Assembly (NCBI GenBank): GCA_015655615.1
Contig: JAATES010000261.1
Location: forward strand, 1 to 5,396
Reading direction: 5' to 3'
DNA: 5,396 bases
Source of the DNA: Actinomycetales bacterium
Lineage (GTDB): Bacteria; Actinomycetota; Actinomycetes; Actinomycetales; Cellulomonadaceae
A program made the translations under genes and the position numbers. Each line of letters starts with the position of its first letter. Within the stretch, counting starts at the first letter, position 1. Shown piece after piece: positions 1 through 5,396 of this stretch. The notes under the pieces are model-generated. The model searched no databases, had not been told where the DNA came from, and saw only the letters and a program-made list of their open reading frames with translations.

Positions 1-1136
1 GCGTACCCTCGGGCCAGGGTTGCCGCAGGCGACAGCGCCGCGACCCGGCCTGAGAGTGTGTCGAGCTGTCCGGCTCGCTGTCCCAGCCCGGAGTCGATAC
101 GGCCGCGCAGGGCTTGCAGCAGCAGGACGATCTGGCGTTCGGCTGAGTCGATCATCGTGGTCGGAGCAAACAGTGCGGGTCGCGACCGTAGAGCGTCGAG
201 CCGTTCCTGCTCGCGGTTCAGTCGTTGCGCGATGGCAGACGTGAGCCGGGTGCGGGCCTGGCGGATTCGGGCCGCCTCCTCCGCCATATCCGGCACGAGG
301 CGTTTAGCGGCGTCGGTGGGCGTGGAGGCGCGCAGATCGGCGACGAGGTCGAGCAGGGGGGTGTCGGTCTCGTGCCCGATGGCGCTGACCAGCGGAGTCC
401 GGCACGCGGCGGCTGCCCGCACCAGGGTCTCGTTGCTGAAGGGAAGGAGGTCTTCGACCGCACCCCCGCCGCGTGCGACCACGATCACGTCCACCGCGGA
501 CAGCGCGTCGAGCTCGGCGATGGCCGCACTGACCTGGGCGACGGCCTGCGTGCCCTGGACCGCGACCTCGCGGATCTCGAATCGCAGGTGAGGCCACCGC
601 GCGCGAGCGTTGACGACGACGTCGTGCTCGGCCTTGGACTCCCGCCCGCAGATCAACCCGACGGTCGCCGGGAGGAAGGGCAGGGGACGTTTGCGATCGG
701 CATCGAACAATCCTTCTGCGGCGAGGACCCGCTTGAGGTGCTCGATGCGAGCCAGGAGCTCGCCCACACCGAGTGGGCGGATCTGATCGGCCTGCAATTG
801 CAGGGATCCGCGCTTGCGCCAGAACGTCGGGGTGGCATGGACGACGACATGGTCACCCTCGTTGACCTCCGGGCCGGCGCTGAGAGCAGCCGCATAGACG
901 GCCACGGGGAGCGAGGCATCGGCATCGGTGTCGCGCAACGTGAGGAACGACATACCGGAACCGGGACGGCGATTGAGCTGGACGATCTGCCCTTCGACCC
1001 AGACGGGAGACATCCGTGCGACGTACTCCTCGATCCTGCTCGACAGCAGCCTGACCGGCCACGGATGCTCCGCCGTGGTGTCGAGGGCGCGCAGCGCCAG
1101 CTGCTGCGGGGGGCCTGGCGAATCGGAAGACGTCAC
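1..1136 (-). CDS. xseA: Exodeoxyribonuclease VII large subunit, 3' end outside window
   Basis: Large catalytic subunit of exonuclease VII, a cytoplasmic enzyme that with the small subunit XseB degrades single-stranded DNA to oligonucleotides in repair and mutagenesis control. About 378 residues are visible. An N-terminal OB-fold, residues 27-122, contains VWVEGQIVQLNRRPGSGMSF. The nuclease domain follows with VGLICGRESKAEHDV (159-173), VARGGGAVEDLLPFSNE (220-236) and VSAIGHETD (250-258). By analogy with E. coli XseA, D172, R222, H255, D258 and D263 should be the key residues. An Arg/Glu-rich, probably coiled-coil stretch covers about 280-360. The window cuts the gene at LSPAATLARGYA, so I estimate 40 or so C-terminal residues are missing; xseB usually follows and would lie further left. 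The GTG at 1136 is the most upstream possible start: the frame stays open to about 1220 but holds no ATG, GTG or TTG. The next candidate, Met42, would cut into the OB-fold. The ribosome site is weak (GGGA next to the start). Divergent from ispH. Confidence 0.96.
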   Translation of the reverse strand, partial: MTSSDSPGPPQQLALRALDTTAEHPWPVRLLSSRIEEYVARMSPVWVEGQIVQLNRRPGSGMSFLTLRDTDADASLPVAVYAAALSAGPEVNEGDHVVVHATPTFWRKRGSLQLQADQIRPLGVGELLARIEHLKRVLAAEGLFDADRKRPLPFLPATVGLICGRESKAEHDVVVNARARWPHLRFEIREVAVQGTQAVAQVSAAIAELDALSAVDVIVVARGGGAVEDLLPFSNETLVRAAAACRTPLVSAIGHETDTPLLDLVADLRASTPTDAAKRLVPDMAEEAARIRQARTRLTSAIAQRLNREQERLDALRSRPALFAPTTMIDSAERQIVLLLQALRGRIDSGLGQRAGQLDTLSGRVAALSPAATLARGY

Positions 1137-1143
1137 GATCCCA

Positions 1144-1207
1144 GTCTGCCTGACGCAGGCCGGGCAGAGGGCTCCTGGTCTGTCTCCCGCCTGCGGTCCA
1201 GGCAGAC
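1144..1207. repeat. Nested inverted repeats between xseA and ispH
   Basis: Within the 87-bp divergent intergenic region, GTCTGCCTG (1144-1152) is matched by its exact reverse complement CAGGCAGAC (1199-1207), 46 bp apart. Each arm also sits in a short dyad of its own: GCCTG-ACG-CAGGC (1148-1160) and GCCTG-CGGTC-CAGGC (1189-1203). A further pair, GGTCTG (1177-1182) and CAGACC (1203-1208), overlaps the right half. The repeats are seen directly. That they form an operator for a dimeric regulator, or an RNA hairpin in an xseA leader, is inference. In such GC-rich DNA short dyads are common, but a shared GCCTG/CAGGC core appearing twice is less so. Confidence 0.5.
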
Positions 1208-1211
1208 CGCC

Positions 1212-1217
1212 TAGACT
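1212..1217 (+). promoter_or_regulatory. -10-like element for a leaderless ispH transcript
   Basis: TAGACT fits the actinobacterial housekeeping -10 pattern TAnnnT. It ends 6 nt before the GTG at 1224, the spacing at which transcription would begin on the start codon itself. There is no Shine-Dalgarno before either possible ispH GTG, which agrees with leaderless translation, common in actinobacteria. No good -35 hexamer is visible at the usual distance. Prediction from pattern only. Confidence 0.5.
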
Positions 1218-1223
1218 GTGCTG

Positions 1224-2246
1224 GTGACCGATCCGTCCCGTAAGCGAGTTCTGCTGGCCGCACCGCGTGGCTATTGCGCGGGCGTCGACCGCGCCGTGGT
1301 CGCAGTCGAGAAGGCGCTCGATCACTACGGCGCCCCGGTCTATGTGCGCAAGGAGATCGTGCACAACAAGTTCGTCGTGGAGAGTCTGGCCGCCCGCGGC
1401 GCGGTCTTCGTGGAGGACACCGATGAGGTTCCCCGTGGTGCGCGAGTGGTGTTCTCGGCTCATGGCGTCTCGCCGGCGGTACATCAAGCGGCAGCGGAGC
1501 GTGGCCTCGACACCATCGACGCGACCTGCCCGCTGGTGACCAAGGTTCACAAGGAGGCCGTCCGCTTCGCCAGGGATGACTACGACATCCTGCTGATCGG
1601 ACACACCGGTCATGAAGAGGTCGAAGGCACTGCAGGCGAGGCGCCTGAGCACATCCAGATCGTCAACTCGCCCGATGATGTTGCCGGTGTGGTCGTCCGC
1701 GACCCGGACAAGGTCGTGTGGATCTCCCAGACCACGTTGTCCGTCGATGAGACGATGGAGACGGTCCGGCGCCTGCGTGAGCGGTTCCCGACCTTGCAGG
1801 ACCCTCCCAGCGATGACATCTGCTACGCCACGCAGAACCGGCAGGTGGCGGTGAAGAAGCTCGCCGCCGACTGCGACCTGGTCATCGTGGTGGGCTCGGC
1901 GAACTCCTCCAACTCGGTCCGCTTGGTCGAGGTGGCCCTGGAAGCCGGTGCTGGTGCGTCCTATCGGGTCGACGGGGTCTCCGAGTTGCGTGAGGAATGG
2001 TTCGAGTCGGTGACGACGGTGGGAGTGACCTCCGGGGCGTCGGTGCCGGAGGTCCTGGTGGACGATCTGCTCGCGGCCCTGGCCGCGCGCGGATACGGCC
2101 AGGTCGATGAGGTCCGCACGGCGACGGAGGACCTGATGTTCTCACTGCCGCGGGAGCTGCGGGCCGATCTGAAGAAGGCGGGAGCCATGCCGTCGCGGCC
2201 GCATCGTGAGGGTCGCCGGTCCTTGTCGGTCGAACCCGTCCGATAA
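1224..2246 (+). CDS. ispH: 4-hydroxy-3-methylbut-2-enyl diphosphate reductase
   Basis: IspH (LytB) is the last enzyme of the MEP pathway: it reduces HMBPP to IPP and DMAPP in the cytoplasm using a [4Fe-4S] cluster. From the GTG at 1224 the product has 340 residues, close to actinobacterial orthologues. The cluster cysteines are C18 ([11 protein letters not shown]), C102 ([11 protein letters not shown]) and C200 ([11 protein letters not shown]). Substrate residues are H47 (IVHNKF), H80 (FSAHGVSP), H130 and E132 (GHEEVEGT), the SQTTLS loop, S228-S229-N230 (SSNS) and S273 (SGAS). All are intact, so the enzyme should be active. An in-frame GTG at 1218 would add two residues; 1224 is preferred because the -10-like TAGACT ends 6 nt upstream, which suits leaderless expression, and neither start has a Shine-Dalgarno. 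The C-terminus carries a basic tail of about 30 residues after LPRELRADL that looks unconserved. Divergent from xseA; the ABC ATPase starts 7 nt after its TAA, so read-through is likely. Confidence 0.98.
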   Translation: MTDPSRKRVLLAAPRGYCAGVDRAVVAVEKALDHYGAPVYVRKEIVHNKFVVESLAARGAVFVEDTDEVPRGARVVFSAHGVSPAVHQAAAERGLDTIDATCPLVTKVHKEAVRFARDDYDILLIGHTGHEEVEGTAGEAPEHIQIVNSPDDVAGVVVRDPDKVVWISQTTLSVDETMETVRRLRERFPTLQDPPSDDICYATQNRQVAVKKLAADCDLVIVVGSANSSNSVRLVEVALEAGAGASYRVDGVSELREEWFESVTTVGVTSGASVPEVLVDDLLAALAARGYGQVDEVRTATEDLMFSLPRELRADLKKAGAMPSRPHREGRRSLSVEPVR

Positions 2247-2247
2247 T
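2242..2247 (+). promoter_or_regulatory. -10-like element for the ABC ATPase
   Basis: GATAAT, one mismatch from TATAAT, overlaps the TAA stop of ispH and ends 6 nt before the ATG at 2254. The spacing equals that of TAGACT before ispH, so a second leaderless transcript serving the transporter alone is possible. No convincing -35 is seen: TTGTCG (2223-2228) resembles one but lies too close. The hexamer is also constrained by the stop codon, so chance is a real alternative. Confidence 0.35.
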
Positions 2248-2253
2248 GCTGTG

Positions 2254-3033
2254 ATGCAGCCTTCCGCGCCGTCGTCGCCGAGCATTCCCGCACTGTCGTT
2301 GCGGGGTGTCGTCAAGACGTTCGGTGCGAAGGTCGCTGTCGCCGGAATCCACCTGGACATACCGAGGGGTTCCTTCTTCGGCCTGGTCGGGCCCAATGGC
2401 GCTGGCAAGACCACGACGTTGTCCATGGCCAGCGGTCTGCTGCGGCCTGACCTCGGGACCGTCAGTGTCGATGGCCACGACCTCTGGGCCGATCCGGCGA
2501 AGATCAAGCGGCTGCTGGGGATCCTGCCCGATGGCGCCCGGTTGTTCGATCGCCTCACCGGCGCACAGCTGATCACCTATTCCGGGCTGCTCCAAGGCCT
2601 GGATCGTAGCGTGGTCGATGCCCGCCGTGATGAGCTGCTGACGATCCTGGGGCTGGCAAACGACGCCAGGACGCTGGTCGTGGACTACTCAGCGGGCATG
2701 GTCAAGAAGATCTCGTTGGCGTGCGCGTTGGTGCACGCGCCGCGGCTGTTGCTGCTGGATGAGCCCTTCGAAGCCGTCGACCCGGTGTCAGCCACGGTGA
2801 TCCGCAGCATTCTGTCCGACTTCACGGCAGGTGGCGGCACGGTGGTCGTCTCGAGTCACGTCATGGACCTGGTGCAGCGCATGTGCGACCACGTCGCCAT
2901 CATTGCCGAAGGCAAGGTGTTGGCCTCCGGCACCGTTGCGGCGGTGCGGGGCGGGCGCAGCCTCGAGGACACTTTTGTGGACTTGGTCGGCGGCCTGCCC
3001 GACCGTACGGAGCTGACGTGGCTGGTGTCCTGA
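2254..3033 (+). CDS. ABC transporter ATP-binding protein (ABC-2 exporter type)
   Basis: Cytoplasmic ATPase that should power the permease encoded next to it; substrate unknown. It is 259 residues, a single nucleotide-binding domain. Visible motifs: Walker A GPNGAGKT (46-53), signature region DYSAGMVKK (144-152), Walker B LLLLDEP (165-171), D-loop EAVDP (173-177) and the H-loop histidine H202 (VVSSHVMD). Two positions depart from the textbook: the Q-loop glutamine is Asp (LPDGARLFDRL, D93), and the signature reads YSAGM instead of LSGGQ. Similar changes (E/D, and YSxGM) are usual in the DrrA/CcmA-like branch that serves ABC-2 exporters, so I expect it to be active. The frame is open further upstream, but ATG 2254 (or GTG 2251) puts the start just after ispH; the upstream extension would overlap the ispH end and looks non-conserved. 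No Shine-Dalgarno is seen, so expression is leaderless or by re-initiation from ispH. The permease gene overlaps its last 16 nt. Confidence 0.95.
   Translation: MQPSAPSSPSIPALSLRGVVKTFGAKVAVAGIHLDIPRGSFFGLVGPNGAGKTTTLSMASGLLRPDLGTVSVDGHDLWADPAKIKRLLGILPDGARLFDRLTGAQLITYSGLLQGLDRSVVDARRDELLTILGLANDARTLVVDYSAGMVKKISLACALVHAPRLLLLDEPFEAVDPVSATVIRSILSDFTAGGGTVVVSSHVMDLVQRMCDHVAIIAEGKVLASGTVAAVRGGRSLEDTFVDLVGGLPDRTELTWLVS
3009..3012 (+). promoter_or_regulatory. Ribosome binding site deciding the permease start
   Basis: GGAG lies 5 nt before the GTG at 3018, inside the end of the ATPase gene. It supports this GTG over the much earlier ATG at 2883 in the same frame, whose extra residues would be an out-of-frame reading of the conserved ATPase C-terminus. 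Confidence 0.6.
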
Positions 3034-4586
3034 TCCGGCTCAAGCTCGCCTTGCTCGGCAACGCCTTCCGCCGCAGCATCTGGCAGGTGGTCGGGATCGT
3101 GCTCGCAGGGGTGTACGGGCTGGGGCTGATGCTCACCGAGCTGGCGTCGCTGCCCTTGCTTGCTCGCCAGGATGCGGAGTTCATCGAGAGTGCCTGGGTC
3201 GTGGGGGGCGGGCTGCTGGTGCTGGGCTGGGCGGTGGTCCCGATCATCTCCATGGGGGCCGATATGACGCTCGACCCCCGCCGGTTCGCGCCGTTTGCGA
3301 TGTCGCCCGCACAACTCATGCCCGGACTGGCGGTTGCTACGTTGGTGGGTGTGCCCGGGGTGGTCACCGTGGTGCTTGCGGTGGGCAACGCCTGGATGTG
3401 GACGTCGCGTCCGGCAATGGTGCCGGTGGCCGTCCTCGGTGCGATCGCGGGCGTCGCCTTGTGCGTGGTCGCCTCGCGCGCGTGCACTGTGGTTCTGGGC
3501 AGGCTCCTTGCGTCACGGAATGTGAAATGGCTGCTGCTAGCTGGGCTATCGGTTCCGGTGGTCCTCATGGTGGTCCTGGTGTTCTCGGCTTCCACGACCA
3601 GTGCCGTCCGGCTGGATGCGGACCAGATACCGGGTATCGCGAACGTCTTCGCATGGACTCCGGTGGGTGCGCCCTGGGGAGTCACCGTCGCTGTGGCGCG
3701 CGGGGAGTGGTGGATCGCGTCCGGCCAAGCGCTCGTGACGGTGGCGACCCTGCTGGCTCTGACGTGGTGGTGGCATCGCGGCCTGCGGGAGACCATGGAG
3801 ACACCACCGAGCGACCGCCGTCCACGGCGGTCCGGGGATGGGCTCGGTGTCTTCTCCTATGCTCAGGGCCCGTTGTCGGCGATGACGGCGCGTTCGCTGG
3901 TCTACTGGTTCCGGGATGCTCGCTACGCGGCGGGTCTGGCAGTGGTGCCAGTGCTGCCGTTCGTCTTCTTCCTGTTCACCGGCGGGCGTGGGGTGGGAAT
4001 GTTGGCGCTCGGTCCGACTGTGGCGTTCCTGCTGGCTTGGTCGATCTCGGTGGACGTGGCCTACGACGGCCGCGCGTTCTGGACCCAGCTGGCGCTGGGG
4101 GTGACGGGCCGGGTGGATCGGGCTGGTCGCGCCCTGGCGGTCCTGCTCCTGACCGTGCCGCTCACGGGGATATGCGTGATCGGCTCGCTGTGGGCGACCG
4201 GGCGGTGGGACGCGGCGGCAGCGACCATCGGTATGACGGTGGGTGTCCTGCTCGTGTCGCTGGGACTCTCCAGCGTCCTTTCCGCGCTCTTCATCTACCC
4301 GGTTCCCGGTGCCGGTGAGAATCCGTTCTCAGCACCTTCAGGGTCCTCAGCGATCAACCTGCTCACCCAGGTGGTGGGCTGGCTGCTGCTTGTCCTGTGC
4401 GCGGCCCCGGTGCTGATCTCCGGTGCCCTGGCTGTGCGATGGGAATCGGAGGCTTGGGGGCTGTCATGCCTCGCGCTGGGCGTGATCGGGGGTGGGCTGA
4501 TGCTCTGGGGTGGCGTCGTGCTGGGGGGAAGACGCCTCGATTCCCATGGTCCGGACCTCTTCGCACAACTCACCGCGATTCGGTGA
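3018..4586 (+). CDS. ABC exporter permease, two fused halves, about 12 TM segments
   Basis: Membrane partner of the preceding ATPase, 522 residues from GTG 3018 (Shine-Dalgarno GGAG at 3009). The 16-nt overlap with the ATPase gene implies translational coupling. Hydrophobic segments by eye: 24-43, 60-80, 103-123, 134-153, 170-191, 236-252, then a charged linker (254-275, including DRRPRRSGD), then 304-321, 327-345 and four more (ALAVLLLTVPLTG; ATIGMTVGVLLVSLG; VVGWLLLVLCAAPVLISG; LALGVIGGGLMLWGG). This is six plus six, twice the usual six of an ABC-2 permease. Each half carries DxxxDxRxF just after its second segment (residues 82-90 and 346-354), which supports duplication and fusion. Motifs such as WFRDARYAAG and YDGRAFWTQL recall a family of actinobacterial exporters that is widespread but, to my knowledge, without known substrate. 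Substrate and direction cannot be read from the sequence; export is inferred from the ATPase type. Confidence 0.9.
   Translation: MAGVLIRLKLALLGNAFRRSIWQVVGIVLAGVYGLGLMLTELASLPLLARQDAEFIESAWVVGGGLLVLGWAVVPIISMGADMTLDPRRFAPFAMSPAQLMPGLAVATLVGVPGVVTVVLAVGNAWMWTSRPAMVPVAVLGAIAGVALCVVASRACTVVLGRLLASRNVKWLLLAGLSVPVVLMVVLVFSASTTSAVRLDADQIPGIANVFAWTPVGAPWGVTVAVARGEWWIASGQALVTVATLLALTWWWHRGLRETMETPPSDRRPRRSGDGLGVFSYAQGPLSAMTARSLVYWFRDARYAAGLAVVPVLPFVFFLFTGGRGVGMLALGPTVAFLLAWSISVDVAYDGRAFWTQLALGVTGRVDRAGRALAVLLLTVPLTGICVIGSLWATGRWDAAAATIGMTVGVLLVSLGLSSVLSALFIYPVPGAGENPFSAPSGSSAINLLTQVVGWLLLVLCAAPVLISGALAVRWESEAWGLSCLALGVIGGGLMLWGGVVLGGRRLDSHGPDLFAQLTAIR
3813..3832 (+). repeat. 20-bp perfect dyad within the permease linker codons
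   Basis: GACCGCCGT (3813-3821) and ACGGCGGTC (3824-3832) are exact reverse complements around a central CC. In RNA this could form an 8-bp GC-rich stem with a tetraloop TCCA. It encodes DRRPRRS of the charged linker between the two permease halves. The arginine codons CGC/CGT/CGG and the proline codon partly force the symmetry, so coding constraint may explain it. Confidence 0.5.
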
Positions 4587-4636
4587 TTCACGGGTTCGGT
4601 GGCTCAGCGGTTCGGCGGTTCACAGCGATTCGGTGA
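4562..4636. repeat. Degenerate 16-bp tandem repeat at the convergent junction
   Basis: Units beginning RTTCGGYG start at 4578, 4594, 4610 and 4628 (spacings 16, 16, 18). They read ATTCGGTGATTCACGG, GTTCGGTGGCTCAGCG, GTTCGGCGGTTCACAGCG and ATTCGGTGAG. The ACTCACCGCG at 4568-4577 resembles the end of a further unit. The 12-mer GCGATTCGGTGA occurs exactly at both ends (4575-4586 and 4625-4636). The array spans the stop codons of both the permease and rmuC and fills the 33-bp gap between them, so it also supplies the last residues of both proteins. Likely grown by replication slippage; function unknown. Confidence 0.65.
4570..4586. terminator. Possible weak bidirectional hairpin at gene ends
   Basis: TCACCG (4570-4575) and CGGTGA (4581-4586) form a perfect 6-bp stem with a CGATT loop, overlapping the permease stop codon. 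No T-run follows on either strand, so it does not match a classical intrinsic terminator; many actinobacterial terminators lack a U-tract. The symmetry may simply come from the tandem repeat present here. Position between convergent genes is the main argument. Confidence 0.25.
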
Positions 4637-5396
4637 GGGAGGTCGCTTCGTCATCGAGGTAGATGTCCGGTTTCTGTGCGGGCACAGCCAGGACTTCCAA
4701 GGGTGGCGGGGCATCGAGGGTGGGTTCCACGCCCTGCAGTGCGCTGAAGCGGCGCGCCTGGGTGACGACCTGGGAGTCGAGGGACGAGTTGAACTTGTTG
4801 AAGGCCTCGACGGTCCCGTTCAGCCTCTTGGCCAGCACCGCGAGGTGACCGCCGAGAGTGCCCAGCCGCTTGTGGAGTTCGCGGCCGACCGTCAGGACCT
4901 GCTGGGCCTCGGTGGTGAGGTTCTCCTGGCGCCAGGTGTAGGCGACGGTGCGCAGCAGCGCGACCAGCGTTGCAGGGGTCGCGATCACCACGTTCTTGGA
5001 GAAGGAGTGCTCCAGGATTCCAGGGTCTCGTTCCATCGCGGCATAGAGGAAGGTCTCCGCCGGCAGGAACATGACCACGAACTCGGGGGTGGCCTCGAAC
5101 TGCTCCCAGTATGCCTTCGCCCCGAGGGCGTCGATGTGGCTGCGGACGTGCCGGGCATGGGCGTCTAGCCGGCGATTGCGTTCCGCCTCGTCGCGAGCGT
5201 CCATGGCCTCGAGGTAGCCGTTGAAGGCAACCTTGGCGTCGACCACGATGTCCTTGTCGCCAGGAAGGTGCACCACCATGTCGGGTCGCAGTGTGCCGTC
5301 GTCGGTGTTCTTGCTGACCTGCTCGTCGAAGTCGATGTGCGAGACCATGCCGGCGGCCTCGACCACTCGCCTGAGCTGGAGCTCGCCCCACCGGCC
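4620..5396 (-). CDS. rmuC: DNA recombination protein RmuC, N-terminus outside window
   Basis: RmuC-family protein; in E. coli loss of rmuC raises recombination between inverted repeats, and the family is predicted to have a restriction-endonuclease-like fold acting on DNA. The last 258 residues are visible. They open with the conserved GRWGELQLRRVVEAAGM, continue with KNTDDGTLRPDMVVHLPGDKDIVVDAK (P38-D39 and D53-A54-K55, counting from the window edge, as the likely PD-(D/E)xK-type core), then YWEQFEATPEFVVMFLPAE (96-114), SKNVVIATPATLVALLRTVAY and a helical part WRQENLTTEAQQVL through FNKFNSSLDSQVVTQARRF. The final 40 or so residues are Pro/Asp-rich and look unconserved; TESL at the very end is encoded by the small tandem repeat. 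The missing N-terminus normally has a membrane anchor or coiled coil, which cannot be checked here. Convergent with the permease, 33 bp apart. The GTG at 5366 and ATG at 5348 lie within conserved sequence and are not the true start. Confidence 0.95.
   Translation of the reverse strand, partial: GRWGELQLRRVVEAAGMVSHIDFDEQVSKNTDDGTLRPDMVVHLPGDKDIVVDAKVAFNGYLEAMDARDEAERNRRLDAHARHVRSHIDALGAKAYWEQFEATPEFVVMFLPAETFLYAAMERDPGILEHSFSKNVVIATPATLVALLRTVAYTWRQENLTTEAQQVLTVGRELHKRLGTLGGHLAVLAKRLNGTVEAFNKFNSSLDSQVVTQARRFSALQGVEPTLDAPPPLEVLAVPAQKPDIYLDDEATSLTESL

Noticed and set aside
225..1214. Long plus-strand open frame of 329 codons opposite xseA
   Set aside because: It is the antisense of a clearly conserved XseA; its product is rich in Arg/Gly/Asp with no recognisable domain, as expected from GC-rich codons read backwards.
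853..1263. Minus-strand open frame overlapping the xseA start and the ispH start
   Set aside because: It is out of frame with xseA and would cross the divergent intergenic region; no conserved motif is seen.
1882..2595. Minus-strand open frame of 237 codons across the ispH/ATPase junction
   Set aside because: Low-complexity Pro/Arg-rich product opposite two well-conserved genes; a shadow of high GC content.
2883..3017. N-terminal extension of the permease from ATG 2883
   Set aside because: It would read the ATPase C-terminus out of frame; the Shine-Dalgarno at 3009 and the family-like N-terminus support GTG 3018.
2900..3796. Minus-strand open frame of 298 codons within the permease gene
   Set aside because: Thr/Ser/Pro-rich product with no domain, antisense to hydrophobic codons; a typical shadow of membrane protein genes.
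3398..4318. Plus-strand open frame of 306 codons within the permease gene
   Set aside because: Gly/Arg-rich reading of the permease in another frame; no start signal or recognisable domain.
4562..4636. The repeat array as a CRISPR or as an insertion-sequence end
   Set aside because: Units are about 16 bp, contiguous and degenerate, with no unique spacers, and there is no transposase or target duplication nearby.
4599..5168. Plus-strand open frame of 189 codons opposite rmuC
   Set aside because: Antisense of conserved RmuC codons with no family resemblance.

Overview
This is a high-GC window, judged by eye at about two thirds G+C with strong third-position G/C. It uses GTG and ATG starts. 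The IspH and XseA sequences look actinobacterial, so the source is most likely a member of the Actinomycetota. I cannot name a genus with confidence. The region reads as ordinary chromosomal core: five genes, densely packed, with no mobile element, CRISPR array or RNA gene that I can support.

Layout from left to right. (1) Positions 1-1136, minus strand: xseA, the large subunit of exonuclease VII, which runs off the left edge and lacks its C-terminus. (2) An 87-bp divergent intergenic region holds inverted repeats and a -10-like hexamer placed for a leaderless ispH transcript. (3) 1224-2246, plus: ispH (lytB), the last enzyme of the MEP isoprenoid pathway, with all Fe-S cysteines present. (4) 2254-3033, plus: an ABC transporter ATPase, starting 7 nt after ispH, without a Shine-Dalgarno but behind a GATAAT hexamer. 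(5) 3018-4586, plus: its membrane partner, a large permease of about 12 segments that overlaps the ATPase gene by 16 nt and looks like two fused half-permeases. (6) A 33-bp convergent gap lies inside a degenerate 16-bp tandem repeat. (7) 4620 to the right edge, minus: rmuC, a nuclease-like DNA recombination/genome-stability protein that lacks its N-terminus.

Functionally, the two flanking minus-strand genes concern DNA processing (XseA, RmuC). The plus-strand block in the middle joins isoprenoid precursor synthesis to an uncharacterised exporter. Whether the exporter has anything to do with isoprenoids is unknown. The xseA/ispH divergent pairing is a conserved actinobacterial arrangement (Mycobacterium tuberculosis has a similar one), so synteny alone may explain the neighbourhood.

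The least ordinary things here are the leaderless-type starts of ispH and the ATPase, the nested inverted repeats between xseA and ispH, the DxxxDxRxF motif duplicated in the two permease halves, the strong hairpin at the linker between those halves, and the small tandem repeat at the permease/rmuC junction. I found no convincing new system; the ABC exporter pair is the only component of unknown job.
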